Both the position numbers and the translations under genes were made by a program. Below are positions 33,470 to 43,216 of a stretch of 64,000 nucleotides of DNA, in pieces; within the stretch, counting starts at the first letter, position 1, and each line of letters begins with the position of its first letter. This DNA comes from Corynebacterium occultum (lineage in GTDB: Bacteria; Actinomycetota; Actinomycetes; Mycobacteriales; Mycobacteriaceae), in contig NZ_CP046455.1 of the NCBI RefSeq assembly GCF_009734425.1, forward strand, positions 2,108,001 through 2,172,000. The letters run 5' to 3'. Below the pieces are notes generated by a model that saw only the letters and a program-made list of their open reading frames with translations, had not been told where the DNA came from and did not search any database.

Positions 33470-34576
33470 TTAGAGGATCAGCCCGAAGAGGGCACCCAGG
33501 CCGAAGGTGATGGCGGCCGCACCAAGACCGATCACCAGCTGACGCAGGGCACGGTACAACGGGGGCTTTCCGGAGATCAACCCGGTGACTCCCCCCGTCA
33601 GCAGGAGTGCCAGCGACACCAGCAGCAGTGCGATGACACCCCCGACCAGGTTTCCCGCCCCGAAGATGAAGGGGATCAGGGGGAGGAAAGCACCTGAGGC
33701 GAAGAACACGAAACTAGAGATGGCTGCGGACCAGGGGCTGCCACCGAGATCCGGCTCCGCCACCTCCGGTACCGCCTCCACCGTCTCCTGGGTGTGGAAC
33801 ACCGCCGCAGCCTGCTTCTCCGCCTCCTCGGCGGACATGCCGCGGGCCCGGTAGACCAGGGCCAGTTCATTGGCGTCCACATCCAGCTGCGGCACCACCT
33901 CATGGGCATCCCCATTGGGTCGGGCCGCCTCCAGCAGCTCCTGCTGGGATCGCACCGAGATATACTCCCCCGCCGCCATGGACAGGGCACCCGCCAGCAG
34001 GCCGGAGATGCCGGTCAGCAGCACCACATTCGGCGCCACCCCGGAACCCATCACCCCGAGCACCAGTGCCAGGTTGGACACCAGGCCATCATTGGCCCCG
34101 AAGACGGCCGCCCGGAAGGAACCGGAGAGTTTTTCCCGGCCCCGGGCCGCCAGTCCCCGGACCACCTCGGCGTGGATCTGTTCATCCGCGGCGATCTGCT
34201 CGGGGGCATCGGCATCGCTCAGGTAAGGGGTGCGGTTCTCCGCGGTCTGCATCAGCGCCAGGGTGAACACCGAACCGAAGCGGCGTGCCATCAGCCCATA
34301 GAAGCGGGTGGCCAGGTTGGGCTGCTGGGGCATTCCGATGTCATGGCCGAGTTTGTCCCGCCAGTAGTTCTCATGCCGACTCTCCGCATCTGCCAGGGCG
34401 AGCAGAATTTCGCGTTCCTCCCCGTTGCGGCGTTGGGCGAGTTCGCGGTAGACGGCGGCTTCGGCCCGTTCATTGGCCAGGTAGCGTCGCCAACGTTTGA
34501 TCTGTCGACGGCTTGCCGGCCTTTGGGGGTCCGTGCTCAGGGGGCTCAAGGCTGGTCCTTCTTTGCTGGGATTCAT
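33470..34576 (-). CDS. ferritin-like/VIT1-type metal transporter fusion
   Basis: A 368-residue membrane protein of the VIT/CCC1 group with an N-terminal ferritin-like domain. Residues 25-150 are helical with the ExxH pattern in ADAESRHENYW and acidic positions that suit a di-iron site (ERAEAAVYRELA at the start). The VIT1 part follows: SGSFRAAVFGANDGLVSNLALVLG is the first membrane helix signature, MAAGEYISVRSQQEL the cytoplasmic metal-gathering region, and three more helices end the chain. It should move iron or manganese out of the cytoplasm. The ATG at 34576 begins the aligned part. It lies 22 bases after uppS on the same strand. Confidence 0.88.
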   Translation of the reverse strand: MNPSKEGPALSPLSTDPQRPASRRQIKRWRRYLANERAEAAVYRELAQRRNGEEREILLALADAESRHENYWRDKLGHDIGMPQQPNLATRFYGLMARRFGSVFTLALMQTAENRTPYLSDADAPEQIAADEQIHAEVVRGLAARGREKLSGSFRAAVFGANDGLVSNLALVLGVMGSGVAPNVVLLTGISGLLAGALSMAAGEYISVRSQQELLEAARPNGDAHEVVPQLDVDANELALVYRARGMSAEEAEKQAAAVFHTQETVEAVPEVAEPDLGGSPWSAAISSFVFFASGAFLPLIPFIFGAGNLVGGVIALLLVSLALLLTGGVTGLISGKPPLYRALRQLVIGLGAAAITFGLGALFGLIL

Positions 34577-34598
34577 GGCCCTACTAGGGGCGGGGATT

Positions 34599-35339
34599 TT
34601 ACTTGGTGCCGCCGAAGCGGCGGTCCCGGTGGGCGTACTCCTCCACCGCGTTGAACATGTCCTGCGGGGTGAAGTCCGGGAAGAGCTTGTCCTGGTAGAC
34701 CAGCTCCGCATAGGTGGAGTGCCAGGGCAGGAAATTCGAGGTGCGCTTCTCCCCGGAGGGGCGCAGGAAGAGATCCACATCGGGCATGTCCGGCTCATCC
34801 AGGAAACGCCCGAAGTTCTTCTCGGTGATCTGCTCGGGGAGCAGTTCCCCGGCGGCGGCCTGCCGGGCGATCTCCCGGGCGGCATCCACGATCTCGGCGC
34901 GGCCCCCGTAGTTGACGCACATGTAGAGCGTCATCCGGGTGTTGTCCCGGGTCATCTCCTCCGCGGTCTCCAACTCGCGGATCACCGAACGCCACAGCCG
35001 GGGACGACGCCCCACCCAGCGCACCCGCACCCCCTTCTCATTGAGCACATCCCGCTGGCGGCGGAGCACATCCCGGTTGAAGCCCATCAGGAAACGCACC
35101 TCGCCGGCGGTCCGGCGCCAGTTCTCGGTGGAGAAGGCGTAGGCGGAGAGGTGGGTCACCCCCATGGCGAGGCAGGCGTCGACGGCGTCCATGAGGACGG
35201 CTTCGCCACGCTTATGGCCTTCGGTCCGCGGCAGGCCACGGTCCTGGGCCCAACGGCCATTACCATCCATCACCAGCGCAATATGCCGGGGAATGAACTT
35301 TTCGGGGATCTGTGGAGGATTGAGAGTCACGTCCTCCAT
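34599..35339 (-). CDS. uppS: polyprenyl diphosphate synthase (cis-prenyltransferase)
   Basis: A 246-residue cis-prenyl transferase that builds the polyprenyl phosphate carrier for peptidoglycan and arabinogalactan, using farnesyl diphosphate and isopentenyl diphosphate. Signature blocks are [13 protein letters not shown] (catalytic Asp in DGNGRW), [15 protein letters not shown] and the C-terminal [24 protein letters not shown]. In actinobacteria this may make decaprenyl diphosphate rather than the C55 product; chain length cannot be read from sequence by eye. It is 6 bases after recO and in the same operon; idi lies elsewhere in the window. Confidence 0.94.
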   Translation of the reverse strand: MEDVTLNPPQIPEKFIPRHIALVMDGNGRWAQDRGLPRTEGHKRGEAVLMDAVDACLAMGVTHLSAYAFSTENWRRTAGEVRFLMGFNRDVLRRQRDVLNEKGVRVRWVGRRPRLWRSVIRELETAEEMTRDNTRMTLYMCVNYGGRAEIVDAAREIARQAAAGELLPEQITEKNFGRFLDEPDMPDVDLFLRPSGEKRTSNFLPWHSTYAELVYQDKLFPDFTPQDMFNAVEEYAHRDRRFGGTK

Positions 35340-35345
35340 TGTGCC

Positions 35346-36086
35346 CTATCCCTGATCCAGGATCCGCAGCGACGGCAGCTTCTGCTCCAGGTGCCACTGC
35401 AGGTGGGCGGTGGTCAGGCGGTGTGCGGCACTGAGAATCTCCGGCTGTTCCAGGTAGGGTTCGGCGGCCTCCCAGAAGCCCCCGCTGAGCAGCCACATCA
35501 GGTGCAGGGTCTGCTCCGGGATTTCCGCCGAACCACTGGGGCGGCAGTTCAGGCACACCGCTCCCCCGGCCGCGGGGTGGAAGGCGTGATGTGGGCCGGG
35601 GGCGGAGCACTGCGCACAGTCGAAGAGACTGGGTGCCCAGCCGGCGTGTTTCATCGCCTGCAGCAGGAAGGAGTCCAACACCAGCTCGGGGTGGGGATCC
35701 TGCCGGATCCGGGCGAGGGTGGCCACCACCGCGTCATAGAGCCAGGGATCTTCGCCCTGTTCCACCACCGCCAATTTCCCGGCGCTTTCCAGCACCACGC
35801 AGGCCGCGGTGTAGCGCTGGTAGTCCTCGATGATGCCGGAGGCGAAGTAGTTGAGGGTGTCGGCCCCGGCGATGGTGGCCAGGTTGCGGCCCGGATAGAG
35901 GGAGACATCCAGTTCGACGAAGAGCTGCAGCCGGGAACCGAAGCGGGACTTCGCCCGCCTCACCCCCTTCGCCACCCCCCGGACCAGGCCGTGACCCCGG
36001 GTCAGCAGCACGATGATGCGGTCCGCCTCGCCGAAGTCATGGGTGCGGATCACCACCGCTTTATCGCGGTAACTCTCCCGCCGCAC
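35346..36086 (-). CDS. recO: DNA repair protein RecO
   Basis: A 246-residue RecO, which with RecR loads RecA on gapped DNA. The N-terminal OB fold (YRDKAVVIRTHDFGEADRIIVLLT) and the C4 zinc motif in the C-terminal domain (CAQCSAPG and VCLNC) are visible. The zinc cysteines, absent in E. coli RecO, are usual in Gram-positives. It starts with GTG. The gene ends 6 bases before uppS and begins 10 bases after era, typical of this actinobacterial cluster. Confidence 0.94.
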   Translation of the reverse strand: MRRESYRDKAVVIRTHDFGEADRIIVLLTRGHGLVRGVAKGVRRAKSRFGSRLQLFVELDVSLYPGRNLATIAGADTLNYFASGIIEDYQRYTAACVVLESAGKLAVVEQGEDPWLYDAVVATLARIRQDPHPELVLDSFLLQAMKHAGWAPSLFDCAQCSAPGPHHAFHPAAGGAVCLNCRPSGSAEIPEQTLHLMWLLSGGFWEAAEPYLEQPEILSAAHRLTTAHLQWHLEQKLPSLRILDQG

Positions 36087-36096
36087 CGTGAATCCC

Positions 36097-37014
36097 CTAG
36101 AATCCCAGTCGGCCCAGGGACTTCGGGTCGGACTGCCAATTCTTCAGCACCTTGAGCCGGATGTCGAGGTAGACATTGGTTCCCAGCAGCTTGATGATGT
36201 CCTGCCGGGCGGTATGGGTGATGCGCGACATGCGACGACCATCCTTGCCCATGAGAATGTTCTTCTGGCCGGGACGCTCCACGTAGATGACGGCGTGGAC
36301 ATTGAGCACCCCGCCGCGTTCCTCACTGGGGAGGATCTCGTCGACCTCGACGGCCACGGAGTGCGGCAGTTCATCCTTGAGGCCGGAGAGTGCAGCCTCC
36401 CGGATCATCTCGGAGATGCGGGTCTCCTGGTCCTCATCGGTGACGTGGTCATCGGGGTAGAGCTTGGGGCCCTCCGGCAGGAGCGTGGTGATCACATCAA
36501 GCAGCACCTCGGTCTGGATGCCTTCCTGGGCGGAGACCGGAACGACCTCGGACTTGCCTTCCAGCAGCTCATGCAGGGCCAGCAGCTGGGTGCCCACCTG
36601 GTCCTTGGTGGCCTTGTCCAGCTTGGTGATGATACCGATGATCGGGGTTTTGGGGCTGACATTGCGCACCGCCTCCAGGATCCAGCGGTCACCGGGGCCG
36701 ATCTTCTCATCGGCCGGGATGGTCAGACCGATCACATCGACATCGGCGTAGGTGTCCTTGACCTGCTCATTCAGCCGCTCACCCAGGAGGGTGCGGGGGC
36801 GGTGCAGACCTGGGGTGTCCACCACGATGATCTGGGCATCGGGGCGGTGCACGATGCCACGGATCGGGTGGCGGGTGGTTTCGGGCTGATCCGCGGTGAT
36901 CGCGATCTTCTCCCCCACCAGTGCGTTGGTGAGCGTGGACTTACCCGTGTTCGGGCGTCCGACGAAGCTGACGAATCCGGAGCGAAAGCCCTCCGGGGTG
37001 CTGGTGAAGCTCAA
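36097..37014 (-). CDS. era: GTPase Era
   Basis: A 305-residue GTPase that binds 16S rRNA and aids small-subunit maturation. G1 is GRPNTGKST, G3 is DTPG in VVDTPGLHRPR, G4 is TKLD, and the C-terminal KH domain contains ILMGKDGRRMSRITHTARQD. The likely start is TTG at 37014, preceded by AAGGA at a good distance; no in-frame ATG or GTG is available ahead of the conserved SGFVSFVGRP. It lies 38 bases downstream of the CorC-like gene and upstream of recO; ybeY and rsmE in the same run are also ribosome-related. Confidence 0.95.
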   Translation of the reverse strand: MSFTSTPEGFRSGFVSFVGRPNTGKSTLTNALVGEKIAITADQPETTRHPIRGIVHRPDAQIIVVDTPGLHRPRTLLGERLNEQVKDTYADVDVIGLTIPADEKIGPGDRWILEAVRNVSPKTPIIGIITKLDKATKDQVGTQLLALHELLEGKSEVVPVSAQEGIQTEVLLDVITTLLPEGPKLYPDDHVTDEDQETRISEMIREAALSGLKDELPHSVAVEVDEILPSEERGGVLNVHAVIYVERPGQKNILMGKDGRRMSRITHTARQDIIKLLGTNVYLDIRLKVLKNWQSDPKSLGRLGF

Positions 37015-37052
37015 CAGGCCATCCTTAGCTAGAGAAAGATTATTTCTCCACT

Positions 37053-38393
37053 CTACCGCGCGGAGGGCTCCAAATCAGCAGCGGATTCCCCACCGGCCTC
37101 CGGAGTGACCTCCACAAGCACCGAACGCACCCGCACCCGACCCCGGCGGTCACGCCCACCCAGACCGGTGAGTTTGAGTCCGTGGGTCTCCACCTGGACA
37201 CCGGGCAGCGGGACCCTGCCGATCTCGAAGGTGATCAGACCGGAGACGGTGTCCACCTGATCCCGGACCTCCTCCGCAATCTCGATCTCGAGATCATGCT
37301 CTTCCTCGATGCGTCGCAGCAGGTCCTCCAGGGGGGCCCAGGCCACCGCCCGGTAGGTGTTCTCCGCGATCTGCTCGATCGGGGCGACCTCCTGCTCGTC
37401 GTACTCATCGGCGATCTCACCGACGATCTCCTCGAGAATGTCCTCCATGGTCACCAGGCCGGCAATGCCGCCGTACTCATCGACCAGCATCACCAGGTGG
37501 GTGTGGTCGATCTGCATCTGGTGCAGCAACTCATCCAGGGGTTTGGAATCCGGCACGAAACTGGGTTCCCGCATCACCTCGGTCACCGCCACGGAATGGC
37601 CGCCATCGGTGGCGGTGTAGGTCTGCTCCACCAGGTCCTTGAGGTAGACCACGCCGATGATGTCATCGACGTTCTCCCCGATCACCGGGATCCGGGAGTT
37701 ACCGGAGAGCACACACAGCGACACCGCCTGGCCGGCGGTTTTATCGGACTCGATCCAGATCATCTCCGGCCGGGGCACCATCACCTGGCGGGCATTGGTC
37801 AGGGCGAGGTCGAAGACGCTCTGGATCATGCGCCGCTCCTCCACCTCCACGATGCCGTGTTCCTGGGCGATGTCGACCATCTCCCGCAATTCGATCTCGG
37901 TGGCGTAGGGCCCGTCCCGGAAACCGGAACCCGGTGAGATGAAGTTGCCGATCCAGATCAGCAGCCGGATCACCGGTCCCAGCACTGTGGCCAGCGCGGA
38001 GAGCACCATCGCCGAACGCAGCGAGATGGTGTAAGGGTTCTTCCTGCCCATGGTGCGGGCGAAGAAGCCGATCACCGCGAAGGAGACCAGGGACACCGAG
38101 AGCACGGCCAGGGTGAAGGCCAGCAGATCATTGTCGATCAGCGCCATCGCCAGGCTGGCGGCGAAGACAGCTGCGGCGACACTGAGCACGGTCTGCAGCA
38201 GAACCAGCAGGTTGATGTGTTTGGCCCGGTCGTTGAGGATATTCAGCAGGGCCGGGGCACCGGCCACCTCATCCTTGACCAGCTGCTCCACCCGGGCCCG
38301 GGAGATGCTGGACACCGCTGCCTCCACGGTGCCGATCAGGCCTGCCAGCAGCAGAGTCAGGACGGTGACCAGCGCGAAAGTTAGCGCTCCCAT
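37053..38393 (-). CDS. CorC/HlyC-type CNNM-family membrane protein
   Basis: A 446-residue protein. The N-terminal DUF21 domain has four hydrophobic segments (residues about 1-160), followed by a CBS domain pair (VPRPEMIWIESDKT, GVVYLKDLVEQ and SKPLDELLHQMQIDHTHLVMLVDEYGG) and a C-terminal CorC/HlyC domain with GRVPLPG. CNNM proteins transport or control magnesium or cobalt, though the direction is disputed. It is coupled to ybeY, which ends directly before its ATG. This order (phoH, ybeY, corC-like, era) is widely conserved in bacteria. Confidence 0.93.
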   Translation of the reverse strand: MGALTFALVTVLTLLLAGLIGTVEAAVSSISRARVEQLVKDEVAGAPALLNILNDRAKHINLLVLLQTVLSVAAAVFAASLAMALIDNDLLAFTLAVLSVSLVSFAVIGFFARTMGRKNPYTISLRSAMVLSALATVLGPVIRLLIWIGNFISPGSGFRDGPYATEIELREMVDIAQEHGIVEVEERRMIQSVFDLALTNARQVMVPRPEMIWIESDKTAGQAVSLCVLSGNSRIPVIGENVDDIIGVVYLKDLVEQTYTATDGGHSVAVTEVMREPSFVPDSKPLDELLHQMQIDHTHLVMLVDEYGGIAGLVTMEDILEEIVGEIADEYDEQEVAPIEQIAENTYRAVAWAPLEDLLRRIEEEHDLEIEIAEEVRDQVDTVSGLITFEIGRVPLPGVQVETHGLKLTGLGGRDRRGRVRVRSVLVEVTPEAGGESAADLEPSAR

Positions 38394-38966
38394 CTAGGAG
38401 TCCGACCCACCCAACTTCTCATCCAGGGCCTCACGGTCCGCCGCCGAGGGGAAGGCGGCGGGGCCGGTGGGACGGGGGTGGTACTCCAGGCTGCGCTGCT
38501 TGAGGTCGTCATACCAGTCAGCGAGCAGTTCATTCTGGAGGGCGAACATCTCGCGTTCCTCCTCCGCGGTGGAGTGATCGTAACCGAGCAGGTGGAGGCA
38601 GCCGTGGATGGTCAGCAGGGCCAGCTCATGGTCCAGGCCGTGGCCCGCGGCGGTGGCCTGCTTCTCGGCGAACTCGGGGCAGAGCACGATATCACCCAGC
38701 ATCGAGGGGCCGGGGGCATCGGCGTCGGGGCGGGCCCCTGCCCCGGGGGTGAGCTCATCCATGGGGAAGCTCATCACATCGGTGGGGCCCTCCAGATCCA
38801 GCCAGCGCACATGCAGATCTGCGATGGTGGCCAGGTCCACGATGTGGATGGAGGCCTCCGCGTCGGGGTGGACGTCCATTTCGCCGAGGGCGAAGGAGAG
38901 GGCGTCGATAAGCATCTCCTCATTGATGCTGGCGATGCCGGACTCGTTGAAAACCTCGATGCTCAT
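38394..38966 (-). CDS. ybeY: endoribonuclease YbeY
   Basis: A 190-residue metal-dependent endoribonuclease that acts in 16S rRNA 3'-end maturation and ribosome quality control. The zinc-binding [11 protein letters not shown] (H-x3-H-x5-H) is intact, and DVMSFPMDE and LGDIVLCPE are family features. It is about 30 residues longer than E. coli YbeY at the C-terminus ([19 protein letters not shown]). The ATG overlaps the TGA of phoH by 4 bases, and its stop touches the next start. Confidence 0.95.
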   Translation of the reverse strand: MSIEVFNESGIASINEEMLIDALSFALGEMDVHPDAEASIHIVDLATIADLHVRWLDLEGPTDVMSFPMDELTPGAGARPDADAPGPSMLGDIVLCPEFAEKQATAAGHGLDHELALLTIHGCLHLLGYDHSTAEEEREMFALQNELLADWYDDLKQRSLEYHPRPTGPAAFPSAADREALDEKLGGSDS

Positions 38967-39991
38967 CGATTTTCCTCTCTTTCCTCGTAGTGCTCATAGG
39001 CGTCGACGATGCGGCCCACCAGCTGGTGCCGGACCACATCCCCACTGGTCAGTTCGGAGAAGTGGCAGTCCTCCACACCCCGGAGGATGTGGCGGACCAG
39101 GCGCAGGCCGGACTTCTGTCCACCGGGCAGGTCCACCTGGGTGATGTCCCCGGTGACCACCATCTTTGAACCGAATCCCAGCCGGGTGAGGAACATCTTC
39201 ATCTGGGCCGGGGTGGTGTTCTGTGCCTCATCGAGGATGACGAAGGCGTCATTGAGGGTGCGGCCACGCATATAGGCCAGGGGGGCGACCTCGATGACCC
39301 CGGCCTCCATCAGCTTCGGAATCATCTCCGGGTCCAGCATGTCCCGCAGGGAGTCATAGAGAGGGCGGAGGTAGGGGTCGATCTTCTCGTTGAGGGTGCC
39401 GGGCAAAAAGCCCAGCTTCTCCCCCGCCTCCACCGCGGGGCGGGTGAGGATGATGCGCTGCACCTGCTTGGACTGCAGTGCCTGCACCGCCTTCGCCACC
39501 GCCAGGTAGGTCTTGCCGGAACCGGCGGGGCCCAGCCCGAAGACGATGGTGTTCGTGTCGATGGCGTCGACATATTCCTTCTGCCCCAGGGTCTTGGGGC
39601 GGATCACCTTGCCCCGGCGGGCGATGATGTCCGAGCCGAGCACCTCGCGCACGGACTGCGGCGCCTCGACGGTGACGATGCCGACGGCATGCTTGACCCC
39701 GTCCGGGGTGATCACCTGACCACGGCGGGCGATGGCCTGCAGTTCCTCGAGCACCTTCAGTGCCCGGGACACCTCATGGGCGGGGCCGCTGACCCGGACG
39801 GCGGTGCCCCGGGCGAAGAGATGGGCGCCGAGCTGGTTGTTGAGCACCCTGAGGTTCTCATCGTTGATCCCCAGCACCGTCTGCACATGTTCCTGATCCA
39901 GGTCCACACTGCGGGTGATCGCCTCGGCCCTGCGCCGGGTCTCCTTGGGGGGTTTAGAGGCTGCCACGTTGTGTTCAGCGCCTGCTTTCAT
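38963..39991 (-). CDS. phoH: PhoH-family ATPase
   Basis: A protein of about 342 residues. An N-terminal R3H/KH-like portion (to about residue 100) precedes the ATPase with Walker [12 protein letters not shown] and the Walker B-like [10 protein letters not shown]. PhoH-like proteins are ATP-dependent helicase-type enzymes linked to RNA metabolism; the phosphate-starvation name is historic. The operon with ybeY fits a role in RNA or ribosome handling. I chose the ATG at 39991, 24 bases after rsmE; a GTG at 40021 inside the end of rsmE is an alternative that would add ten residues. Confidence 0.92.
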   Translation of the reverse strand: MKAGAEHNVAASKPPKETRRRAEAITRSVDLDQEHVQTVLGINDENLRVLNNQLGAHLFARGTAVRVSGPAHEVSRALKVLEELQAIARRGQVITPDGVKHAVGIVTVEAPQSVREVLGSDIIARRGKVIRPKTLGQKEYVDAIDTNTIVFGLGPAGSGKTYLAVAKAVQALQSKQVQRIILTRPAVEAGEKLGFLPGTLNEKIDPYLRPLYDSLRDMLDPEMIPKLMEAGVIEVAPLAYMRGRTLNDAFVILDEAQNTTPAQMKMFLTRLGFGSKMVVTGDITQVDLPGGQKSGLRLVRHILRGVEDCHFSELTSGDVVRHQLVGRIVDAYEHYEEREENR

Positions 39992-40014
39992 CTCGGGGGA
40001 AATTATTGGATACC

Positions 40015-40758
40015 TTACCACCGTGGGGTGAGCGCCCCGAGGGCGGAAAGGGCGACCATGGCGGCACTGGCGGTACGCAGCACCGCGGGGCCGAGTTTGA
40101 CTGCCCGGGCACCGGCTTCCCGCAGCTTCGCCAGCTCCTCATCACCGATGCCGCCTTCCGGGCCGACGATCAGGTAGATCTTGGCCACACCCTCAAGTTC
40201 CAGCTCCTTCAGCGGGGTGGCGGCCTCCTCATGGAGCACCAGCACCAGCGCATCCGGGGTGGCCTTGAGCAGCTGCACCAGCTCCGGGGTGCCCAGCGGT
40301 TCCGGATGGATCTGGGGCACCCTGGAACGACGGGACTGCTTCGCGGCGGCCAGTGCCGCCGCCTCCCATTTGGCCACTCCCTTGGCGGCCTTGGGCCCGG
40401 TCCATCTGGCCACGCAGCGCTGCGCCTGCCAGGCGATGATCTCATCGGCACCGCCCTGGGTGGCCAGGTCCACCGCCAACTCGGAACGTTCCGACTTCGG
40501 GATCGCCTGGACGATGGTGACCTGCGGGGTGGGTGCCTCTTCCTGCCCCACCGCCAGTACCTTCAGCCCCAGGGCGGACTTGGTGGCGTTGAGCACCTCC
40601 GCCTCCGCCCAACCACCGTGGCCGTCGATGAGCTTCAGCAGCTCACCGGGACCTAAGCGTTTGACGGTGGCGGCATGCCGACCTTCAGGGCCGTCGAGGG
40701 TGACCTGATCGCCGATGCCGGGGAGTTCGGCCGCGAAGTGGAAGACCGGGAGTGACAT
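40015..40758 (-). CDS. rsmE: 16S rRNA m3U1498 methyltransferase
   Basis: A 247-residue SPOUT-class methyltransferase that modifies U1498 of 16S rRNA. The N-terminal PUA-like part starts with VFHFAAELPG and includes GPEGRHAATVKRL. The knotted AdoMet-binding C-terminal half has VQAIPKSERSELAVDLATQGG and IVGPEGGIGDEELAKL, with LGPAVLRT as the last knot segment. ATG start overlaps the dnaJ TGA (TGATG). It sits between dnaJ and phoH, the order seen in mycobacteria. Confidence 0.95.
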   Translation of the reverse strand: MSLPVFHFAAELPGIGDQVTLDGPEGRHAATVKRLGPGELLKLIDGHGGWAEAEVLNATKSALGLKVLAVGQEEAPTPQVTIVQAIPKSERSELAVDLATQGGADEIIAWQAQRCVARWTGPKAAKGVAKWEAAALAAAKQSRRSRVPQIHPEPLGTPELVQLLKATPDALVLVLHEEAATPLKELELEGVAKIYLIVGPEGGIGDEELAKLREAGARAVKLGPAVLRTASAAMVALSALGALTPRW

Positions 40759-41891
40759 CAGCGGCGGAACTTATTGCGCAGCCGGCTGAAGAGGGATTCC
40801 TCGCCATCGTCATCGCTGCGGACCGAGGAGGCCTCGGCGCGGTGCTCCCGGAGCTGGGTGAGCAGCTCCCGGGAGGTCTCATCGAGTTCAGTGGGGATGA
40901 CCACATCCACATGGGCGATCAGGGTGCCGCGGCCCTCGCCGCGCAGGTGCGGCATGCCCTCACCCTCCAGGTGGACCTGCTGGCCCGGCTGGGTGCCCGG
41001 CTCGATGGTCACGCTGACCTTCTCACCGGCCAGGTCGGTGACCTCGAAGTCGGTGCCCAGGGCGGCGTCGAACATCGGCACCTTCACGGTCAGATGCAGA
41101 TCATCACCCTCCCGGCTGAAGATCTTGTGGCGGCGGGTGGCCACCTCAACGTAGAGATCACCGGCCGGGCCACCACCGTGGCCGACCTCACCCTGACCAG
41201 CCATGCGGATGCGCATGCCGTCATTGATGCCGGCGGGGATGTTGACGCTGAGATCACGGCGGGCCTTGACCCGGCCGGCACCACTACAACGGGTGCAGGG
41301 GTCCGGGATGATCTCGCCATAACCACCACAGGTGCCACAGGGGCGGGTGGTCATCACATTGCCCAGAATGGAACGCTGAACTTCGCGCACCTCACCGGAA
41401 CCATGGCAGGTGCCACAGGTGTGGGGCTTGGCCTTGGACTCCGAACCGGAACCCTGACAGTGGTCACAGAGGATGGCGGTGTCCACGGTGACTTCCTTGC
41501 GGATGCCGGAGTATGCCTCCTCCAGGGTGATCGCGGTGCGCAACAGGGCATCATTGCCGGGCTGGACGCGGGACTGGGGGCCGCGGGAACCGCCGCCGCC
41601 CCCACCGAAGAAGGCCTCGAAGATATCCCCGAAACCACCTCCACCGAAGCCACCACCGGGTTGGCCGCCGCCCTGTTCCATCGGGTCACCGCCCATGTCG
41701 ACGATGCGGCGCTTCTCCGGGTCGGTCAGCACCTCATGTGCCACGGAGGCCTCACGGAACTTCTCCGCCGCCTCCTCCGTGTCGTTGATGTCCGGATGAT
41801 ACTTACGCGCGAGCTTGCGATAAGCCTTCTTGATCTCCTGATCGGAGGCGGAGCGGTCCACGCCGAGAATGCCGTAATAGTCACGAGCCAC
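40758..41891 (-). CDS. dnaJ: chaperone DnaJ
   Basis: A 377-residue type I J-protein. The J domain ([23 protein letters not shown]) contains the HPD motif in RKYHPDIND, a Gly/Phe-rich stretch follows, and the zinc domain has all four CxxCxGxG repeats ([32 protein letters not shown]). It delivers substrates to DnaK and stimulates ATP hydrolysis. It starts with GTG. It is the copy paired with hrcA (dnaJ2 of corynebacteria) and should be controlled by heat stress; I saw no CIRCE element in the upstream 113 bases. Confidence 0.96.
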   Translation of the reverse strand: MARDYYGILGVDRSASDQEIKKAYRKLARKYHPDINDTEEAAEKFREASVAHEVLTDPEKRRIVDMGGDPMEQGGGQPGGGFGGGGFGDIFEAFFGGGGGGSRGPQSRVQPGNDALLRTAITLEEAYSGIRKEVTVDTAILCDHCQGSGSESKAKPHTCGTCHGSGEVREVQRSILGNVMTTRPCGTCGGYGEIIPDPCTRCSGAGRVKARRDLSVNIPAGINDGMRIRMAGQGEVGHGGGPAGDLYVEVATRRHKIFSREGDDLHLTVKVPMFDAALGTDFEVTDLAGEKVSVTIEPGTQPGQQVHLEGEGMPHLRGEGRGTLIAHVDVVIPTELDETSRELLTQLREHRAEASSVRSDDDGEESLFSRLRNKFRR

Positions 41892-42004
41892 GGTTAGTTC
41901 GTACTTCCTTTACTCACAATGAATTCTTGCCATGCCTACCCGGAGCATTCTAACGCCCCGGGTGCCTGGTTGATAAAGATTGACTCAACTTTAGTCGCTC
42001 AACT

Positions 42005-43033
42005 TTAGTCGCCGGCCAGGACCCGGCTGACATAGCGTGCAACGGCCGAGACCTTGGAAATAGTTCCCGGATAGTCCATGAAGGTGGGACCCACCACACC
42101 CAGGCCACCCAGGGCGGCACCATCCGAACCATAGGCGGTGGTGATCACCGAGGTGGAATGCAGCTGCTCCACCTCATTCTCCTCACCGATGGAGACGGTG
42201 ACATCCCCCAGGTCACGAACATTGGCCAGCAGCTTGAGCACCACCACCTGCTCCTCCAGGGCCTCCAGCACCCCCGGCAGGCCGGAGGGGTGATGTCTCA
42301 CCCCGCGGGTCAGGTTGGAGGCACCCGCCAGGATCAGACGGTCAGTGGGCTGTTCCACCAGGGTTTCCACCAGTACCCTGGCGGCCCGGACCACCGCATC
42401 CCGGATATCAGCGGGGGCATCATGGGCCAGGTCCGCCAGGGAGGTGCGGGCATCACCCAGGGTCTTGCCCACCAGGGCGGCGTTGAGCAGGTCGCGCAGG
42501 CGGGGCAGATCATCAGGGTTGAAACCATCCCCGAGCTCCACATTGCGCTGGTCCACCCGGCCGGTGTCCGTGATCAGCACCAGCAGCAGACGGTGCGGGG
42601 AGAGCAGCACCACCTCACAGTGCTTGACCCGGGAGAGATTGAGCATGGGCAGCTGCACGATCGCGGCCTGGCGGGTGAGCTGGCTGAGCAGCTGCACCGA
42701 ACGGCGCAGCACATCCTCCAGATCCACCCCCTCCTCCAAAAAGCCGGTGATCGCACGACGTTCCGGGGCACTGAGTGGTTTGATCTCGTGGATGGAGTCC
42801 ACGAATTGGCGGTAACCCTTCTCGGTGGGGATCCGTCCGGAGGAGGCGTGCTCCTGCACGATCAACCCCTCCGATTCCAGCACCGCCATGTCATTGCGGA
42901 TGGTGGCGGAGGAGACATTCATCTTGTGGCGATCCAGCAGCGCCTTGGAACCCACCGGCTCCTGGGAGACGATGTAGTCGGCGATGATGGCGCGCAGCAC
43001 CTCCTGGCGGCGTCTTTCTGTTGCGCTGACCAT
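42005..43033 (-). CDS. hrcA: heat-inducible transcription repressor HrcA
   Basis: A 342-residue repressor that binds CIRCE sequences and represses groEL-type genes until GroEL is titrated by unfolded protein. The N-terminal winged helix has [35 protein letters not shown], and [10 protein letters not shown], followed by a GAF-like domain. The ATG at 43033 follows GGAGGTTTGGAGAAC on the minus strand, giving a good ribosome binding site; the ATG-preceding codons are not conserved. dnaJ follows 113 bases later, the usual pair. Confidence 0.95.
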   Translation of the reverse strand: MVSATERRRQEVLRAIIADYIVSQEPVGSKALLDRHKMNVSSATIRNDMAVLESEGLIVQEHASSGRIPTEKGYRQFVDSIHEIKPLSAPERRAITGFLEEGVDLEDVLRRSVQLLSQLTRQAAIVQLPMLNLSRVKHCEVVLLSPHRLLLVLITDTGRVDQRNVELGDGFNPDDLPRLRDLLNAALVGKTLGDARTSLADLAHDAPADIRDAVVRAARVLVETLVEQPTDRLILAGASNLTRGVRHHPSGLPGVLEALEEQVVVLKLLANVRDLGDVTVSIGEENEVEQLHSTSVITTAYGSDGAALGGLGVVGPTFMDYPGTISKVSAVARYVSRVLAGD

Positions 43034-43216
43034 ATGTTCTCCAAACCTCCGAATGAAAGAATGCGGCCCTGGGGGAACCCCCTGGCCATCCCTGCGGGAA
43101 TCATCTCCCCGGCGGGAATGCCGTGGTCCCAGAGGTCCAGTTCCTGGGGAATGCCTGCTCTCCTTCAGGTGTCCGCTGTCCGCGGATCCCACCGGAGCGC
43201 CGACTTCTCCATTGCC

